From Megalobrama amblycephala (Eukaryota; Chordata; Actinopteri; Cypriniformes; Xenocyprididae): a stretch of DNA of 64,000 nucleotides. Position numbers and translations under genes: made by a program. The DNA lies in assembly GCF_018812025.1 (NCBI RefSeq), contig NC_063066.1, forward strand, positions 2,790,192-2,854,191, read 5' to 3'. Position 1 is the first letter of the stretch; the number at the start of each line of letters is the position of its first letter. The notes beneath the pieces are model-generated. The model was not told the DNA's origin and did no database searches. It was given only the letters and a program-made list of their open reading frames with translations. This document shows positions 10,469-21,879 of this stretch, piece after piece.

Positions 10469-11505
10469 GAAGATGGAGTGAGTTTCTCCTGAGAAGCACA
10501 AGACATATTCAGCATTGTCTACTCGGCTGGACCTCTCGGTCTCTCACTTTCGTCATCTCGAAACTTCATCCCTGATGGAGCACGAGTCTGTCTGACACTG
10601 TTTGACGAGCATTTGATCCTGTTCCTTTTGAATTTTATCACCTACATATATATACTTTCCACTCCACTTGCCTTTATATTCACAGCCGAGGGCCACGTCG
10701 TTATACTAACCCTCCTCTGGTTCTGCTCTAGTTCTTCTCTAGTTCTGCTCTTCTGCATGTGTGTGTGTGTAGCATTGATGACATAATCTGCAGCTCTAAC
10801 TGGTGATGCAACATTGAACCAATGCTTTCAGTGGCCTGCCCTCTACAGAGATGCGGCTCGCACTGCACTAGATCAAAAGCAGTGGGTTTATACTGACAGC
10901 TTCAAAGATTTCGCCTTGAAAATAAAGGAGGAAAAGTGTATCCTCAGAACTGAACTTTTACCAACACCATTCACACAGAAGCTTCTCCTGACGCGGTGGC
11001 GCTGTAATAGAGGGATGAAGTAAATCTCAGCGTGGGGGGTGCATGTTTAATATGTATTCTCGGCTCGCGGTTTATTTGATGTTCTCTGATGTTTCTCTAG
11101 TTCTCGGCTCTCTCTGTTGGGAGAACATGCACATGTCCAGGAATGCATGATGATTCAGACAACTCATAATATAATTATGCTTAACATCATAAATGGCTTT
11201 TCAAACCCATTTGGAGGAGACAATGCGGCACTGAAGAATAAACATGCAGGTGCTAATGAACATCTTAAGTACATTCATTTACTGAATTATACTTGCATTG
11301 TGTGTATATGCATTAGCATTTTGCCTGATGTAATTATATATGTTTGTTTGTCTGAACTCATGCTAAACATCAAAAGAGAATCATGTGTGAATCATTTGAT
11401 GCCTGTAATGGCGCATAAATTACACATTTCCTCTTTAAATCATGTCTATAACACTGTAAAATATGATTTTTCGAAGTTCTCAATAAAGATTATTGTTTTT
11501 GCAAA
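10469..11505 (+). other. gabra6: probable terminal alpha exon, mostly 3' UTR
   Basis: Begins after a strong acceptor. If spliced from 7467 it supplies the last codons (R)KME and the stop TGA at 10479-10481, then about 1 kb of 3' UTR. AATAAA occurs at 10921 and, better placed, at 11482-11487, followed by a TG/T-rich stretch suited to cleavage near 11500. Repeat content is low compared with the flanks, as expected of a UTR. Open frames inside it show no similarity I recognise. Confidence 0.65.
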
Positions 11506-11569
11506 TATTATTTCACTCTTTTAATTCAATGTGTTACTTTGTTTCTTTGTAATTAATTGTACACTCTAC

Positions 11570-11951
11570 AAAATAAAAATGTTAAAACAACTCAAGTTGG
11601 GTTGAAAATAGACAAACTCAGCAATTGGGTTGTTTTAACCAAGCGGTTGGGTTAAATGTTTGCCCCAAAAAATATTTAACCCATCTATTGTTTAAAAATG
11701 ACTATATGGCTGACTTAAATGAACCCAAAATATGTTGGAAATTAAAAATCAGACACATAATTACTAGAGGCAACAATAATAATCATTTATTAATAAGCAA
11801 TTTAATAAATGTTTATTGTTTAATTATTATTATTGGACAAACCCAACCATTCGTTTACATTTTTAAATTAATTTTTTAACCCAATGGTTGGGTTCGTCCA
11901 TATTCGACCCAAATTTGGGTTGAAACAACCCAACATTTTTTTTAGAGTGTA
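11570..11951. mobile_element. MITE with TACACTCTA ends and AACCCAAC motifs
   Basis: Starts TACACTCTA and ends TAGAGTGTA. The interior carries many GGTTGGGTTAAATGTTT / AACCCAAC blocks in both orientations plus AATAAGCAATTTAATAAATG. First of a head-to-tail series that continues to 13730. Confidence 0.85.
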
Positions 11952-13730
11952 TTAAAAACAACCCAAGTTGGGTTGAAAATTGACAAACCCTGTGATTGGG
12001 TTGTTTTAACCCAGCGGTTGGGTTAAATGTTTGAGTTTTATTTAACCCAACTATTGTTTAAAACATACTATATGGCTGGCTTAAAATGAACCCAAAATAA
12101 GTTGGAAAAGGTGGACATTTATTAATAAGCAATTTCATAAATGTTTATCGTTTAATTATTATTCATTAAACTTATTCATAAATGTTAATTTCCAAACTAT
12201 TTGGGGTTATTTTTAAGCAAGCAATACAGTAATTTTTAAACAATAGTTGAGTTAAATAAAACTGCCCAGCATGTTGGCAAACATTTAACCCAACCGCTGG
12301 GTCAAAACAACCCATTCTCTGGGTTTGTCCATTTTTAAACCCAACTTGGGTTGTTTTGACCCAGTGGTTGGGTTAAATGTTTGCCAACATGCTGGGCAGT
12401 TTTATTTAACTCAACTATTGTTTAAAATGAACACCAAATAGGCTGGAAAATAAAAATCAGACATAATTACTAGAGGCAACAATGATAATAAAAAGGTGAA
12501 CATTTATTAATAAGCAATTTAAAGATGCAATATGTATGATTTGTGTCCGCTAGAGGCCTATTCAAAACAAAGGCTTAGCTTGATGACAACAAGTTTGAGC
12601 GCGGAATCTTGGGACATGTGGTCTCCACATCACAGCCGGTGGAAACAATCGGGATTGGACTCGGGAAGAAATAATGTTCATGGATGCGATTATTAACATT
12701 ACTGTAGTATGAAGCAGAGCAGGAGCGAGTGTTGTGGAGCTGAACGAGGAGCTGGAGCGATTGATCAACACACGCCTCACGAGCAGAGGGACTTTTATTA
12801 TGACACAGTCGCCGGCGCCGCTGCCGTTTTTCCGGTCATGAGTATGAGGTAACGCAGCTCTGTTTATCATATTAGATACATCTGAGAGTGTTGAAAATGA
12901 TGTTATAACGTTACTCTGAGCGTTCGCTCGGCGGCTGCTGTGAGACACTGTTACACACTGCAGTAAGATAGATCGATTTTACAATATCATATTAAATGCT
13001 GGATGGCTTGTGTTGATAAATGGCATGCAATTAATTTTAAAACGTATTGTATGATGGAGAAAATGCTGTATTATTGTTACTAAAAATAAAGCTGCATCTG
13101 ATTATGCTATGTTAGCTACTTCACAAAATAGTGTTTTTCTCTGAGGCGTGGTAAAGCATGGGACTCGCAAAACATCAAGAAAATTAACTTACATTTAAAC
13201 AATAAGACTAAACGTGTTGAGCTATATAACAATAATTAGTTTATAAATATATTAAAACAGTTGTTCCCTTGTCTATTAAAACATGTAAATATTAAAGCGT
13301 CTTTGGTGTTTCCATGGTTTCTACAAAATAAAACCGGAAACCGAGGGTAACGCGGGTATGAAGCAATCGACAGGCGACTCCTCACACGTTAAAATTGCAA
13401 TTTTCTCACGATTTACAAATAGTTGCAAACATTTGAGATACTGTAAGTACTCAAGTGAACAAAATATATAACACTGACCTAGTGGTTTTTGGATATTTTA
13501 CTGCAAAATTCTTACATATTGCACCTTTAATAAATGTTTGTTTAATTATTAATCATTACATGTTCATTTATTAAACATATTAATAAATGTTAATTTACAA
13601 CATATTTTGGGTTCATTTTAAGCAAGAAATACAGTCATTTTTAAATAATAGTTGAATGGTTGAGCAAACATTTAACCCAACCGCTGGGTTTGTCCATTTT
13701 CAACCCAACTTGGGTTGTTTTTAGAGTGTA
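11952..13730. mobile_element. two further overlapping copies of the AACCCAAC MITE
   Basis: Directly abuts the previous copy and resembles it: ACAACCCAAGTTGGGTTG at the left, TTGTTTTTAGAGTGTA at the right end. An internal junction near 12340-12365 (AACCCAACTTGGGTTG) joins two copies. The second copy is split by an unrelated element at 12523-13526. Confidence 0.78.
12523..13526. mobile_element. 1.0-kb TTAA element nested in the AACCCAAC array
   Basis: Ends AGATGCAATATG and CATATTGCACCT with TTAA on both sides (12519-12522 and 13527-13530). The sister copy at about 11797-11818 shows the uninterrupted site GCAATTTAATAAATG, so insertion into TTAA is directly visible. The 128-codon minus-strand frame inside shows no domain. 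Confidence 0.88.
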
Positions 13731-14398
13731 AAATTTTTTTCCAACCCATATTTATTTTGAGGTCATCTATCCATATATTAGTCAAAGTAGTCAACTCCTG
13801 AAACAATATTTGAACTGATCTAAAATAATCGATCATTCATCCTGCACTCGGGGGCGTTTCCAACCTCTTGTCCAATCAAATGCTCTCTAGAACGAGAACG
13901 TCCCTCCCCCACATCACCACCTGTTTCTCAGTCGCAAGCGGTTATTCACGTTTCAAGACTCCTGTTTGAATTGGAAACACACCGATTTCATTTGCTCCTC
14001 AACTCTAGTATGTCACTCTCCGCTTCTCTCACAATAAATGCATCGCGAAGTAACTCCTAATTTCGAGACGTAATGACGAAGTTCGGTGTGACTGAAACCC
14101 CTTCACGTAACCTTCAGGACGCCGCACTAACCTGTCAACTTCCAGATTCACACACACGACTAAAATGCTGCATGAAGATCACCTGATGTCTTCTCTTTCT
14201 TGACTTGGTTTATTCAGGCGTCCCTTTAATTTTTCCCCCGCAATGGAAACAGCTCATCCAGCATCATCAGGAGCTGCTCTTTGATCTGGAGCTGGCGTGT
14301 GCGCATGCGCAGCTCATTGCCTTCGCTGCACTGGCTTCAGTAAGTTGGATGTGCGCTGTCTTCATCATCACATCCAAAACCCCATCAAAACTGTTGCA
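13731..14398 (+). promoter_or_regulatory. putative promoter and 5' UTR of the beta subunit gene
   Basis: The only repeat-poor, CpG-containing stretch between the genes. It has a GC box (GGGGGCG near 13850), a CCAAT element near 13872 and an NRF-1 site at 14300. The start codon at 14399 sits in GCAATGG with G at +4. The transcription start is not identifiable by eye. Confidence 0.5.
14300..14311. promoter_or_regulatory. NRF-1 binding site
   Basis: TGCGCATGCGCA, a full palindromic match to the NRF-1 consensus YGCGCAYGCGCR, 88 bases upstream of the beta start codon. NRF-1 control of a mammalian beta-subunit gene (GABRB1) has been reported; its role here is inferred. Confidence 0.6.
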
Positions 14399-14472
14399 AT
14401 GGAGAGTATCGGAAAAACCCCACATCTCATCTTGTTATGTCCGCTGATCGTGGCTGTGGCGTGCGGGCAGAG
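14399..14472 (+). CDS. gabrb2: GABA-A receptor beta subunit (beta2-like), exon 1
   Basis: Start exon: MESIGKTPHLILLCPLIVAV then ACGQ. This is a signal peptide with hydrophobic core LILLCPLIVAVA and probable cleavage before Gln. The core PLIVAVACGQS resembles the beta2 signal region (PLIIAAVCAQS) more than beta1 or beta3. The exon ends with AG of a split serine codon; donor GTATGG. ATG at 14399 is chosen because it starts a signal peptide of normal length in frame with exon 2. Beta subunits form the principal face of the GABA site and are required for channel assembly. The mature N-terminus and signal peptide differ from conserved beta2, so this may be a second teleost beta2 copy; the paralogue name is uncertain. 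Confidence 0.9.
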
Positions 14473-14565
14473 GTATGGTTGCATTTTGTGCCTTTTTCGA
14501 AAAGAGAATATTGTGGTTTTGGGGATGTAAGAGGAATTTACGAACATCTCGTGATATTATTGCAG

Positions 14566-14657
14566 TAGCAGAGACCCGAGCAATATGCCAGTGGTCAAAG
14601 ACACCGTGGACAGACTCATGAAAGGATACGACATTCGGCTGAGGCCAGATTTCGGAG
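14566..14657 (+). CDS. gabrb2: GABA-A receptor beta subunit, exon 2
   Basis: Exon of 92 bases (canonical size), acceptor ATTGCAG and donor GTAATG, after an intron of only 93 bases. It reads [21 protein letters not shown] then [16 protein letters not shown] and [18 protein letters not shown] are standard beta N-terminal sequence. The usual N-glycosylation sequon Asn-Met-Ser is changed to Asn-Met-Pro here, so that site is lost. This segment forms the N-terminal helix and first strand of the extracellular domain. Confidence 0.95.
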
Positions 14658-15288
<631 letters not shown>

Positions 15289-15536
15289 TAACAGTTTTTT
15301 ATGTGTGCATTATAATGTCTAACTTGCTGTTGCTCACACATGATGATCAGATGTGAAGCTGCAGAAGTTCATTGGCATGCTGCGGTATCTGCTCTGCATT
15401 TCGCTGCTACATTTGAATTCAAAACACACGCGCACTGGCGCACTCGCACGCGCACCCGCACGCGCTCCGCATGTCTCACACTGTGTTTTTGAGACCTGCA
15501 GTTTTGAGAAACACAAGCACCTATCTTCACACTCAG

Positions 15537-15575
15537 TGTGTGTGTGTGTTTTTTTTTTTTTTTTTTTTTTTTTTG
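15537..15575 (+). repeat. (TG)n followed by poly-T
   Basis: TGTGTGTGTGTG followed by about 26 T. Simple repeat. Confidence 0.95.
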
Positions 15576-15794
15576 CAAATCTAGTTCAAGGTGAGCGTTG
15601 CCCTCTCAAGGAGAAAGACGGCACGTGCCATGCGCGCTCACAGAACCATGCGTTTCTTTCTGGGGTTTGCCAGATGCGCATCTGTGAACACCCTCTGACG
15701 ATGTTTTTGTGCGAGTATCTTCCCTTTTTAAACATTAAATTGTGATGTCAAGCAACATACCTACTGTTGATGGGGACAGCTGAAAAGTTTATGT

Positions 15795-15806
15795 CGCGCA
15801 TGCGCA
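15795..15806. promoter_or_regulatory. second NRF-1-type site
   Basis: CGCGCATGCGCA matches YGCGCAYGCGCR exactly, in intron 3 about 1.5 kb downstream of the first site. Possible intronic enhancer or alternative-promoter element; no functional evidence. Confidence 0.4.
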
Positions 15807-16213
15807 CCCTCTGTCGGAGGCAGCGGGTAGCGCAGCTGTAATTGCAGGGGAATATGTATGGCTGTGAAATTAAAGATTTATGGCTCGTACTCATTGCAGC
15901 TTTATCATTTCAGTAGGGGTGATAGAGTTTGTTTTCAATTCATTTCCCAGTCGCTCCTTTTAACTCGATGAAGGTGAAATGGACTGTGCCAGGAGCTCTA
16001 CATTTTCTGTGTGGGAAAACAAAAGCATGCCTCGTTTGCAAATTGAGTTCACACATAGACTGTATTTATAGAGCTGTAGATGGGGAACAAGTAGGTGAGA
16101 ATGTGTATATTGCTTGAACCATGCACAGGGCTTCGCAAAAATGATCTGACGGCTATCCCGTGTACATGGATTTCTGTATCGGGGAGTTTTTTACATTTGT
16201 TTGGAGAAGTAAT

Positions 16214-17294
16214 TTAAAGTCCTCCTGTGGTGAAAATCAAGTTTTTAATGTTGTTTATACGTCTATGTGGTGGTTTTAAAGGGATAGTTCACCCAAAAAT
16301 GAAAATTATCCCGTGATTTACTCACCCTCAAGCCATCCTAGGTGTATATGACTATCTTCTTTCAGATGAACACGATCAGAGATGTATTTAAAAATATTCT
16401 TAGTCCTCCAAGGTTTATAATGGTTGTGAATGGGGGTCGTGTTTTGAAGTCAAAAAGAATGCATCCGTCCATCATAAAAGCAAACCATACGACTCCAGGG
16501 GGCTAAAAAAAGGCCTTCTGATGTGTTTTTATAAGAAAAATATCCATATTTAAAACTTCAAACAACTAACTTCCGGCTTGAGGGTGAGTAAATCATGGGA
16601 TAATTTTCATTTTTGGGTGAAATATCCCTTTAAGACAAACCATGTGCAAATTCATGTCAACACCATTGCTGAGTATTTTCTCTTTAATACTGCAGCGATT
16701 TAAAGATAGTTTAAAAAACGCGGTTTGAAATCACTGGTGTTTCTGACGTCACAAACTACCTTTTAACCAATCACATCAACATGTGGGCGGGCTTTCGCAT
16801 ATCATTAACTATAATCTGAAGCAGGGGAGTCTCATGTATATTTTTTCTGTTGATATGAAAAATCAGGTAGATTTTTAGCGGGTGTATGATGTATATTACG
16901 ATGTTATGATGAACTATATGCATTTCTCCACCGTTGTTCTGAGTTGTTTAAAGCGTTTCAGACTCAGATGGTGAACGGGGATATCTATAAGCACTATAAG
17001 CCGCTTTTTGATAATGTTGTCAAGCAAAAGGCTAATCATATTAATTACCGTCATGTGTCCGACATTGTAAAAAGCGATACCGAGTGGATCTCTTTAGCTG
17101 GTGTGAGTGAGTGGAGGTGGGGCTAATTAGCATATTCATAGATCCGTGCATACTAAATGAAGCCAGGGTGTCGAGTTACATTCAAAGCTATTTTAAGGCA
17201 TGAAGAAATGTTTCTTCACAGGAAAAAATGTTTAAATATGTCATTTGGTGATCAAAGATGAGTTTTAAAATCATTGACTACAGGGGGACTTTAA
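16214..17294 (+). mobile_element. 1.1-kb TTAA element, AAGTCC(C/T)CCTGTGGT family, copy 1
   Basis: Ends TTAAAGTCCTCCTGTGGTG and CTACAGGGGGACTTTAA with TTAA at both outer edges. The interior includes TGACGTCA at 16744-16751 and AACCAATCACATCAACATGT. A second, inverted copy lies at 17718-18819. It is interrupted by the element at 16276-16633. Confidence 0.88.
16276..16633. mobile_element. GGGATAGTTCACCC MITE nested in the 1.1-kb element
   Basis: TTAAAGGGATAGTTCACCC at the left and GGGTGAAATATCCCTTTAA at the right. Subterminal GATTTACTCACCCTCAAG and CTTGAGGGTGAGTAAATC are exact inverses. Complete, about 350 bp, TTAA-flanked. Confidence 0.92.
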
Positions 17295-17717
17295 GTAAAT
17301 AAATATAATGGAAATTTTGGTAGTTGCATATAAATTGTAATAGTTATCATCAGCAGATATAAAATATACATTCAGCTGGAATTTGCTCTTCGTGAATGCA
17401 AATGTTGTTGTTTTTTAAAATCCTCATATACAGCACATTTTCTGAATTAGATGCACTTTTCCTTTTTTTTTTTTTTTATGATAGCATCATAGGCACAACT
17501 CCCTTGTTTTTTGTTATGAGATTAGATATGTTTGGTTATTGTAATTTAACATATTAACCTGCTAAATTGAACTAGTTTTAAATAGTCAAATGTCTATTTT
17601 GGCCGAAGTTATTTTAATAAAGTATAATGAAACAAATAATTTTCTTAAATTTATGAGAACATAAGTTGATCAACAAGAACTACTATTATGTACAAACCCA
17701 TTCTGTAATTTTATCCC
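17295..17717 (+). other. intronic spacer between inverted copies
   Basis: AT-rich, with poly-T near 17462. The sequence AACTCCCTTGTTTTTTGTTATGAGA at 17498-17522 resembles similar stretches near 24910 and 54630, an old diverged repeat. No gene. Confidence 0.5.
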
Positions 17718-18819
17718 TTAAAACTCATCTTTGATCACCAAAATGATATATTTAAACTTTTTTTTTTTCTGTGAAAAATTTATTCATGCCTTAAAATAGC
17801 TTGAATGTAACTCGACACCCTTGCCTCATTTAGTATACGCGGATCCATGAATATGCAAATTAGCCCCGCCTCCACTCACTCACTCACTCACTCAAGCTCA
17901 GAGATCCACTCAGTCAACTTACTGAGGTAAACGCTGCACAATGGTATCGCTTTTTACAACGTCGGACACATAGCGGTAATTAATATGATTACGCTTTGCT
18001 TGACTACGTTATCAAACAGCTACACAGCAAAATCAACTCTGCTCGGAGTACATATGGTCCCTCTCTAAATAGTGTTAAAGTAACACTATTAAAGTTAATG
18101 TTAAAGTTAAGCGATTAATTAAGTGATGAATGAGTATTAGTGATGAACGCCTGCTGTTAACAAGCAGAAGACAAGAGAAACACAAGAACTACAGCTGATT
18201 TCAGCCACAGTCTTAGATGAAATCACCTGAAAATAAAAGACATTATATCTCTCAAGATCTCAGCAGAGGAGGATTATCTTTTCTTCAGTTATTCTGCTTG
18301 TTAGCAGCAGGCGTTCATCACTAATACTCATTCATCGCTTAATTAATCGCTTAATTATCTCATTAACTTGAACTCTGCTTTAGTCTTACTTTAACACTAT
18401 TTAGAGAAGGACCATATGTACTCCGAGCAGAGTTGATTTAACTGATTTTGCTGTTTAATAATGTGTTGCTAATATTAGAAACATCCTTAGAAACACTTTA
18501 AACAAAGACATATATTTCATCATAACATCGCAATATACATCATACACCCGCTATATTGCTAAATCTACCTGATTTTTGTTTTGTATCAACAGGAAAAATG
18601 TTTCAGAGCGATCATAGTTAATGATATGCTAAAGCCCGCCCCCACATTGACGTGATCGGTTACACGGTAGTTTGTGACGTCAAAAACATCAGCGATTGCA
18701 GTTTTAAGGAGAAAATACTGTTGACTGATGAATTTGCACATGGTTTAAGCATATTAAAAACACAACGTAGACATAAAAACAACATTGAACACTTGATTTT
18801 CACCACAGGGGCTCTTTAA
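17718..18819 (-). mobile_element. 1.1-kb TTAA element, copy 2 (inverted)
   Basis: Reverse-complement relative of 16214-17294: TTTTCACCACAGGGGCTCTTTAA at its right end, TGACGTCA at 18675-18682, and TTAGCCCCGCCTCCACTCAC matching the copy-1 GGAGGTGGGGCTAATTAGC. The left terminal 30 bases or so are missing. It carries an extra hairpin (18030-18439) absent from copy 1. Confidence 0.85.
18030..18439. repeat. hairpin insertion inside copy 2
   Basis: Arms 18030-18060 and 18409-18439 are perfect 31-base inverses (TCTGCTCGGAGTACATATGG and its complement). Further matching blocks inside, such as GTTAACAAGCAGAAGACAAG near 18157 against CTTCAGTTATTCTGCTTGTT near 18283, make most of the 410 bp a fold-back. 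Not present at the equivalent point of copy 1. Confidence 0.85.
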
Positions 18820-20709
18820 GTTAACCGCAAACCTCATTTAAAACGAATTAGAAAATAAAACAGCTCCTGTAAATTATATTTCGACCTCGTTAGGCTGTCA
18901 TTTTCTGATCGTTCATTTACTAATCTGGACTGACTGAAAAAGCCATTGATATTCATGGCTCAGAAGGTGCAGTGACCCCTGCGAGGAGTCGCGGCCATAA
19001 TTCAGTTTTAGGACGGCTCTGTGGACGTAGATGCTTCGTACTGTGTAGTGACGTGCCTACAAATTACCTTTATAGATCTGTCAAGTTTGTTGCTTGTCAC
19101 GGTTGAGCTCAGGAATCCCTAAGAGTTGGGCAGAAAAGATGAAAATCTTTGTTTTCTGCAGCTCCAGCAAAATTGGATTTTCAGCCGACAGGATCCTCGA
19201 CTATCCTAAGGGTTGACAGGGTTGATCTCTGAGATTTGCAGCCATTAGTATCTGCTATTTCCATTCAAAGCCACGCAGCGCTTGCTCTCATGCTCGCCCT
19301 CGTACCAGTTTACCGTCTCATTAGTCCAGCGTGATGCCCGCGTCTTAGACAGATGTATGATCTCTCAATTAGGAGCGGCACGGATGCCCCAGGTGTCTTT
19401 GTTAGGCGTAACCGCTCGGAGCGTTTTGTTTTAAAGCGAAGCAACCCCCCTCTCTTCATCTCCTCCTGCCTGCCATTTCACACGGATGTAAACAAGAGTG
19501 TCCGCTGTGTGTTAAACGTGGCCAAAGAAGCCTCGACCAAAGGTCACCCGTGTTGTTTGGCAATGCAAATCTTTAGGCCAGTCCACGCAAGTTGCGTTTC
19601 CGTCGCTTGACATTAAAACGCGAGCTATTTTTGGAGAGAGGCCGAAAGAAGAGGCAAACGCGGGCCGTGCTCTCTGCATCTGATGACTCATTTGAGGAAG
19701 CAAAATACAAATGGGATAGTATGATATTCCAATCGATCCGTTGCGTTTGCACTGGCCGATCGCTAACACGAGGTCCTCTGTTTGCTGCCTGCATAAATTA
19801 CGCTGGAAATGACCTTTGTTTGCGGCGGGGACGGTGGATATGTCGAACGGTTTTCTCTGAAAACATAATAGTCACTTCAAAGGAAAAGATTCAAGCAGAC
19901 TTGTGCTAGCTCATGGGCTAAATAATTACCGGGGCGGAAACATTGCCCTTATATGTATCATTATCCTGACAAGCATTAATTGCTTACATGAATAAGAGGC
20001 AGGGCCGTGCAATGATAGCCTGTGAAATAACAAATGGATGAAAAGACAAATTTAGACTCAATTAGATTGGTCGACTTAATTACTACTAGTGTGTGTAATT
20101 GTAGATCATTTTTGCCTAGTCAGTTAGTGTCTGTTTAGTCCTGTTTTATTGAATTCCCAGCTGATAAACAGTGTGTTATTTAGTGTTATTTTTACTTTTT
20201 GTTGCTATGACAACACCACCCTTGTCAAAAAATGCGGGGTTAATGTGGGCTCTTCTCTGTTTCGATAGATTATGTTTTAAGGCAAGGCTGCAGAGTGTGT
20301 TTTTATGAATTCTTTCATATTTAACGTCGTGCGATTGTGGATTTAGCTACAGCCAGAAATAGAGTGTCAACGCTGTGGTCACATGACGTTCTCCTCCAGA
20401 CAGCAGCAACTTGTATTATAATTTCATACACTGATGAGATCTGCAGCACATCTCACTCTGCTGAGAAGCTTATTATAGTTCTTGCAAGGCTTTTTTTTCT
20501 TCCTCGCTAATTTATGCGATTAATTCACCACAAGCCGTTAACGTGCACCTAGCACGACTCCTTGTAGACTTTGTTTTGTGGGTTATTTCAGTCTTTTTGT
20601 CTTGTAAACTTGACATTTAAAGTTTAAATATTTGGAGAATGCAAATGCTGCTGTGTGTTGCTGAATTGAAGTACTGAATTGCGATTGGTCTTACCTTGCT
20701 TGCATTTAA
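18820..20709 (+). other. unassigned stretch of beta intron 3
   Basis: 1.9 kb without recognised repeats or exons. Short frames on both strands show no domain or codon-like pattern. Relative lack of transposons makes it a candidate for conserved non-coding sequence. Confidence 0.55.
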
Positions 20710-21273
20710 TTAAAGGGGTCCTTGATTATGATTTGACTTTTTTAACTTTAGTTAGTGTGTAATGTTGCTGTTTGAGCATAAACAACATCTGCAAAGTTAC
20801 GACGCTCAAAGTTCAATGCAAAGAGAGATATTTTCTTTTACAGAAATCTCTGTTTAAGGACTACAACGTGCTTCTTCCCTAAAATTTACATAAACCCCGC
20901 CCCTGAAAACATGCAACAGAGGGGGCGAGGCCATGTTGGGCTGCTTTAGAGAAGAGGAAGAGTTGTTGTAACTACATAAATTTATCCACTTTTTTGCTGA
21001 AAATCCTCATTTTGGCTGCGTGAGATTCTCCAGCTTTGTTGTTGTTGAGCTGTTAAAACTCCGCCCTTTTCTGGAAAGGGGGCGGGGAGCAGCAGCTCAT
21101 TTGCATTTAAAGGGACACGCACAAAAACGGTGTGTTTTTGCTCACACCCAAATAGGGGCAAATTTGACAAGCTATAATAAATGATCTGTGGGGTATTTTG
21201 AGATTAAACTTCACAGACACATTCTGCCAACACCAAAAACGTTGTGAAAAGGGGCATTATAGGTCCCCTTTAA
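20710..21273 (+). mobile_element. TTAAAGGGG...GGTCCCCTTTAA element, copy A
   Basis: TTAA-flanked, starts TTAAAGGGGTCCTTGATTATG and ends TATAGGTCCCCTTTAA. It shares the interior ACAACATCTGCAAAGTTACG and the CCCGCCCCTTTCC-type block with copies at 27033 and 33015. Non-coding. Confidence 0.85.
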
Positions 21274-21879
21274 CTTCTTATACACTGCAAAGATGTATTT
21301 CTTGGTGTTTTGATTGTGTCTTGACAACCACATATGCCTGGTTTCACAGACAAGGTCCCTAGTCTCAGACTAAAATGCATGTTTGAGCTGTTTTAAATGA
21401 AAGCAACTTGCACTGTTTATAAAAGCTAATTGAACTAAGGCCTAATCCTGGCTTAATCTAAGCCCTCTCTGTGAAACCGGGCCTAAGTGTCTCTGATGCG
21501 GCATTTCATTTATGCAGAACTAAATCCTAAACCTACCTAAAGCCCTAAATGATTAGTTCACACAAAAATGGTAATTCTGTCATCATTTACTCACCCTCAT
21601 GTCACATGCCAAACCTATAAGACTTTTTTTAAAAAGATATTTTAATGAAATCTGAGAGATTTCTGTCCCTACATTGAAAGTCTATTCAGCCGAGATGTAC
21701 GCTTCAAAACATTCATAAAGAGATTGGAAAAGAAATTATGTGCGAGAAACAATTAGGTTCATTCTACAAGTACGTTTGAGCTTATGTTTATGATCAGTGT
21801 TTATTATGTAAAACGCTTGATTCATATGGATTCTTTTTATGATCTCTTTATGTATGTTTTGAAGCCTCAGGGTGAATAG

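Noticed and set aside
12562..12948. 128-codon minus-strand frame as a possible transposase fragment
   Set aside because: No DDE, zinc-finger or other domain visible; it lies in a TTAA element with no other coding signal.
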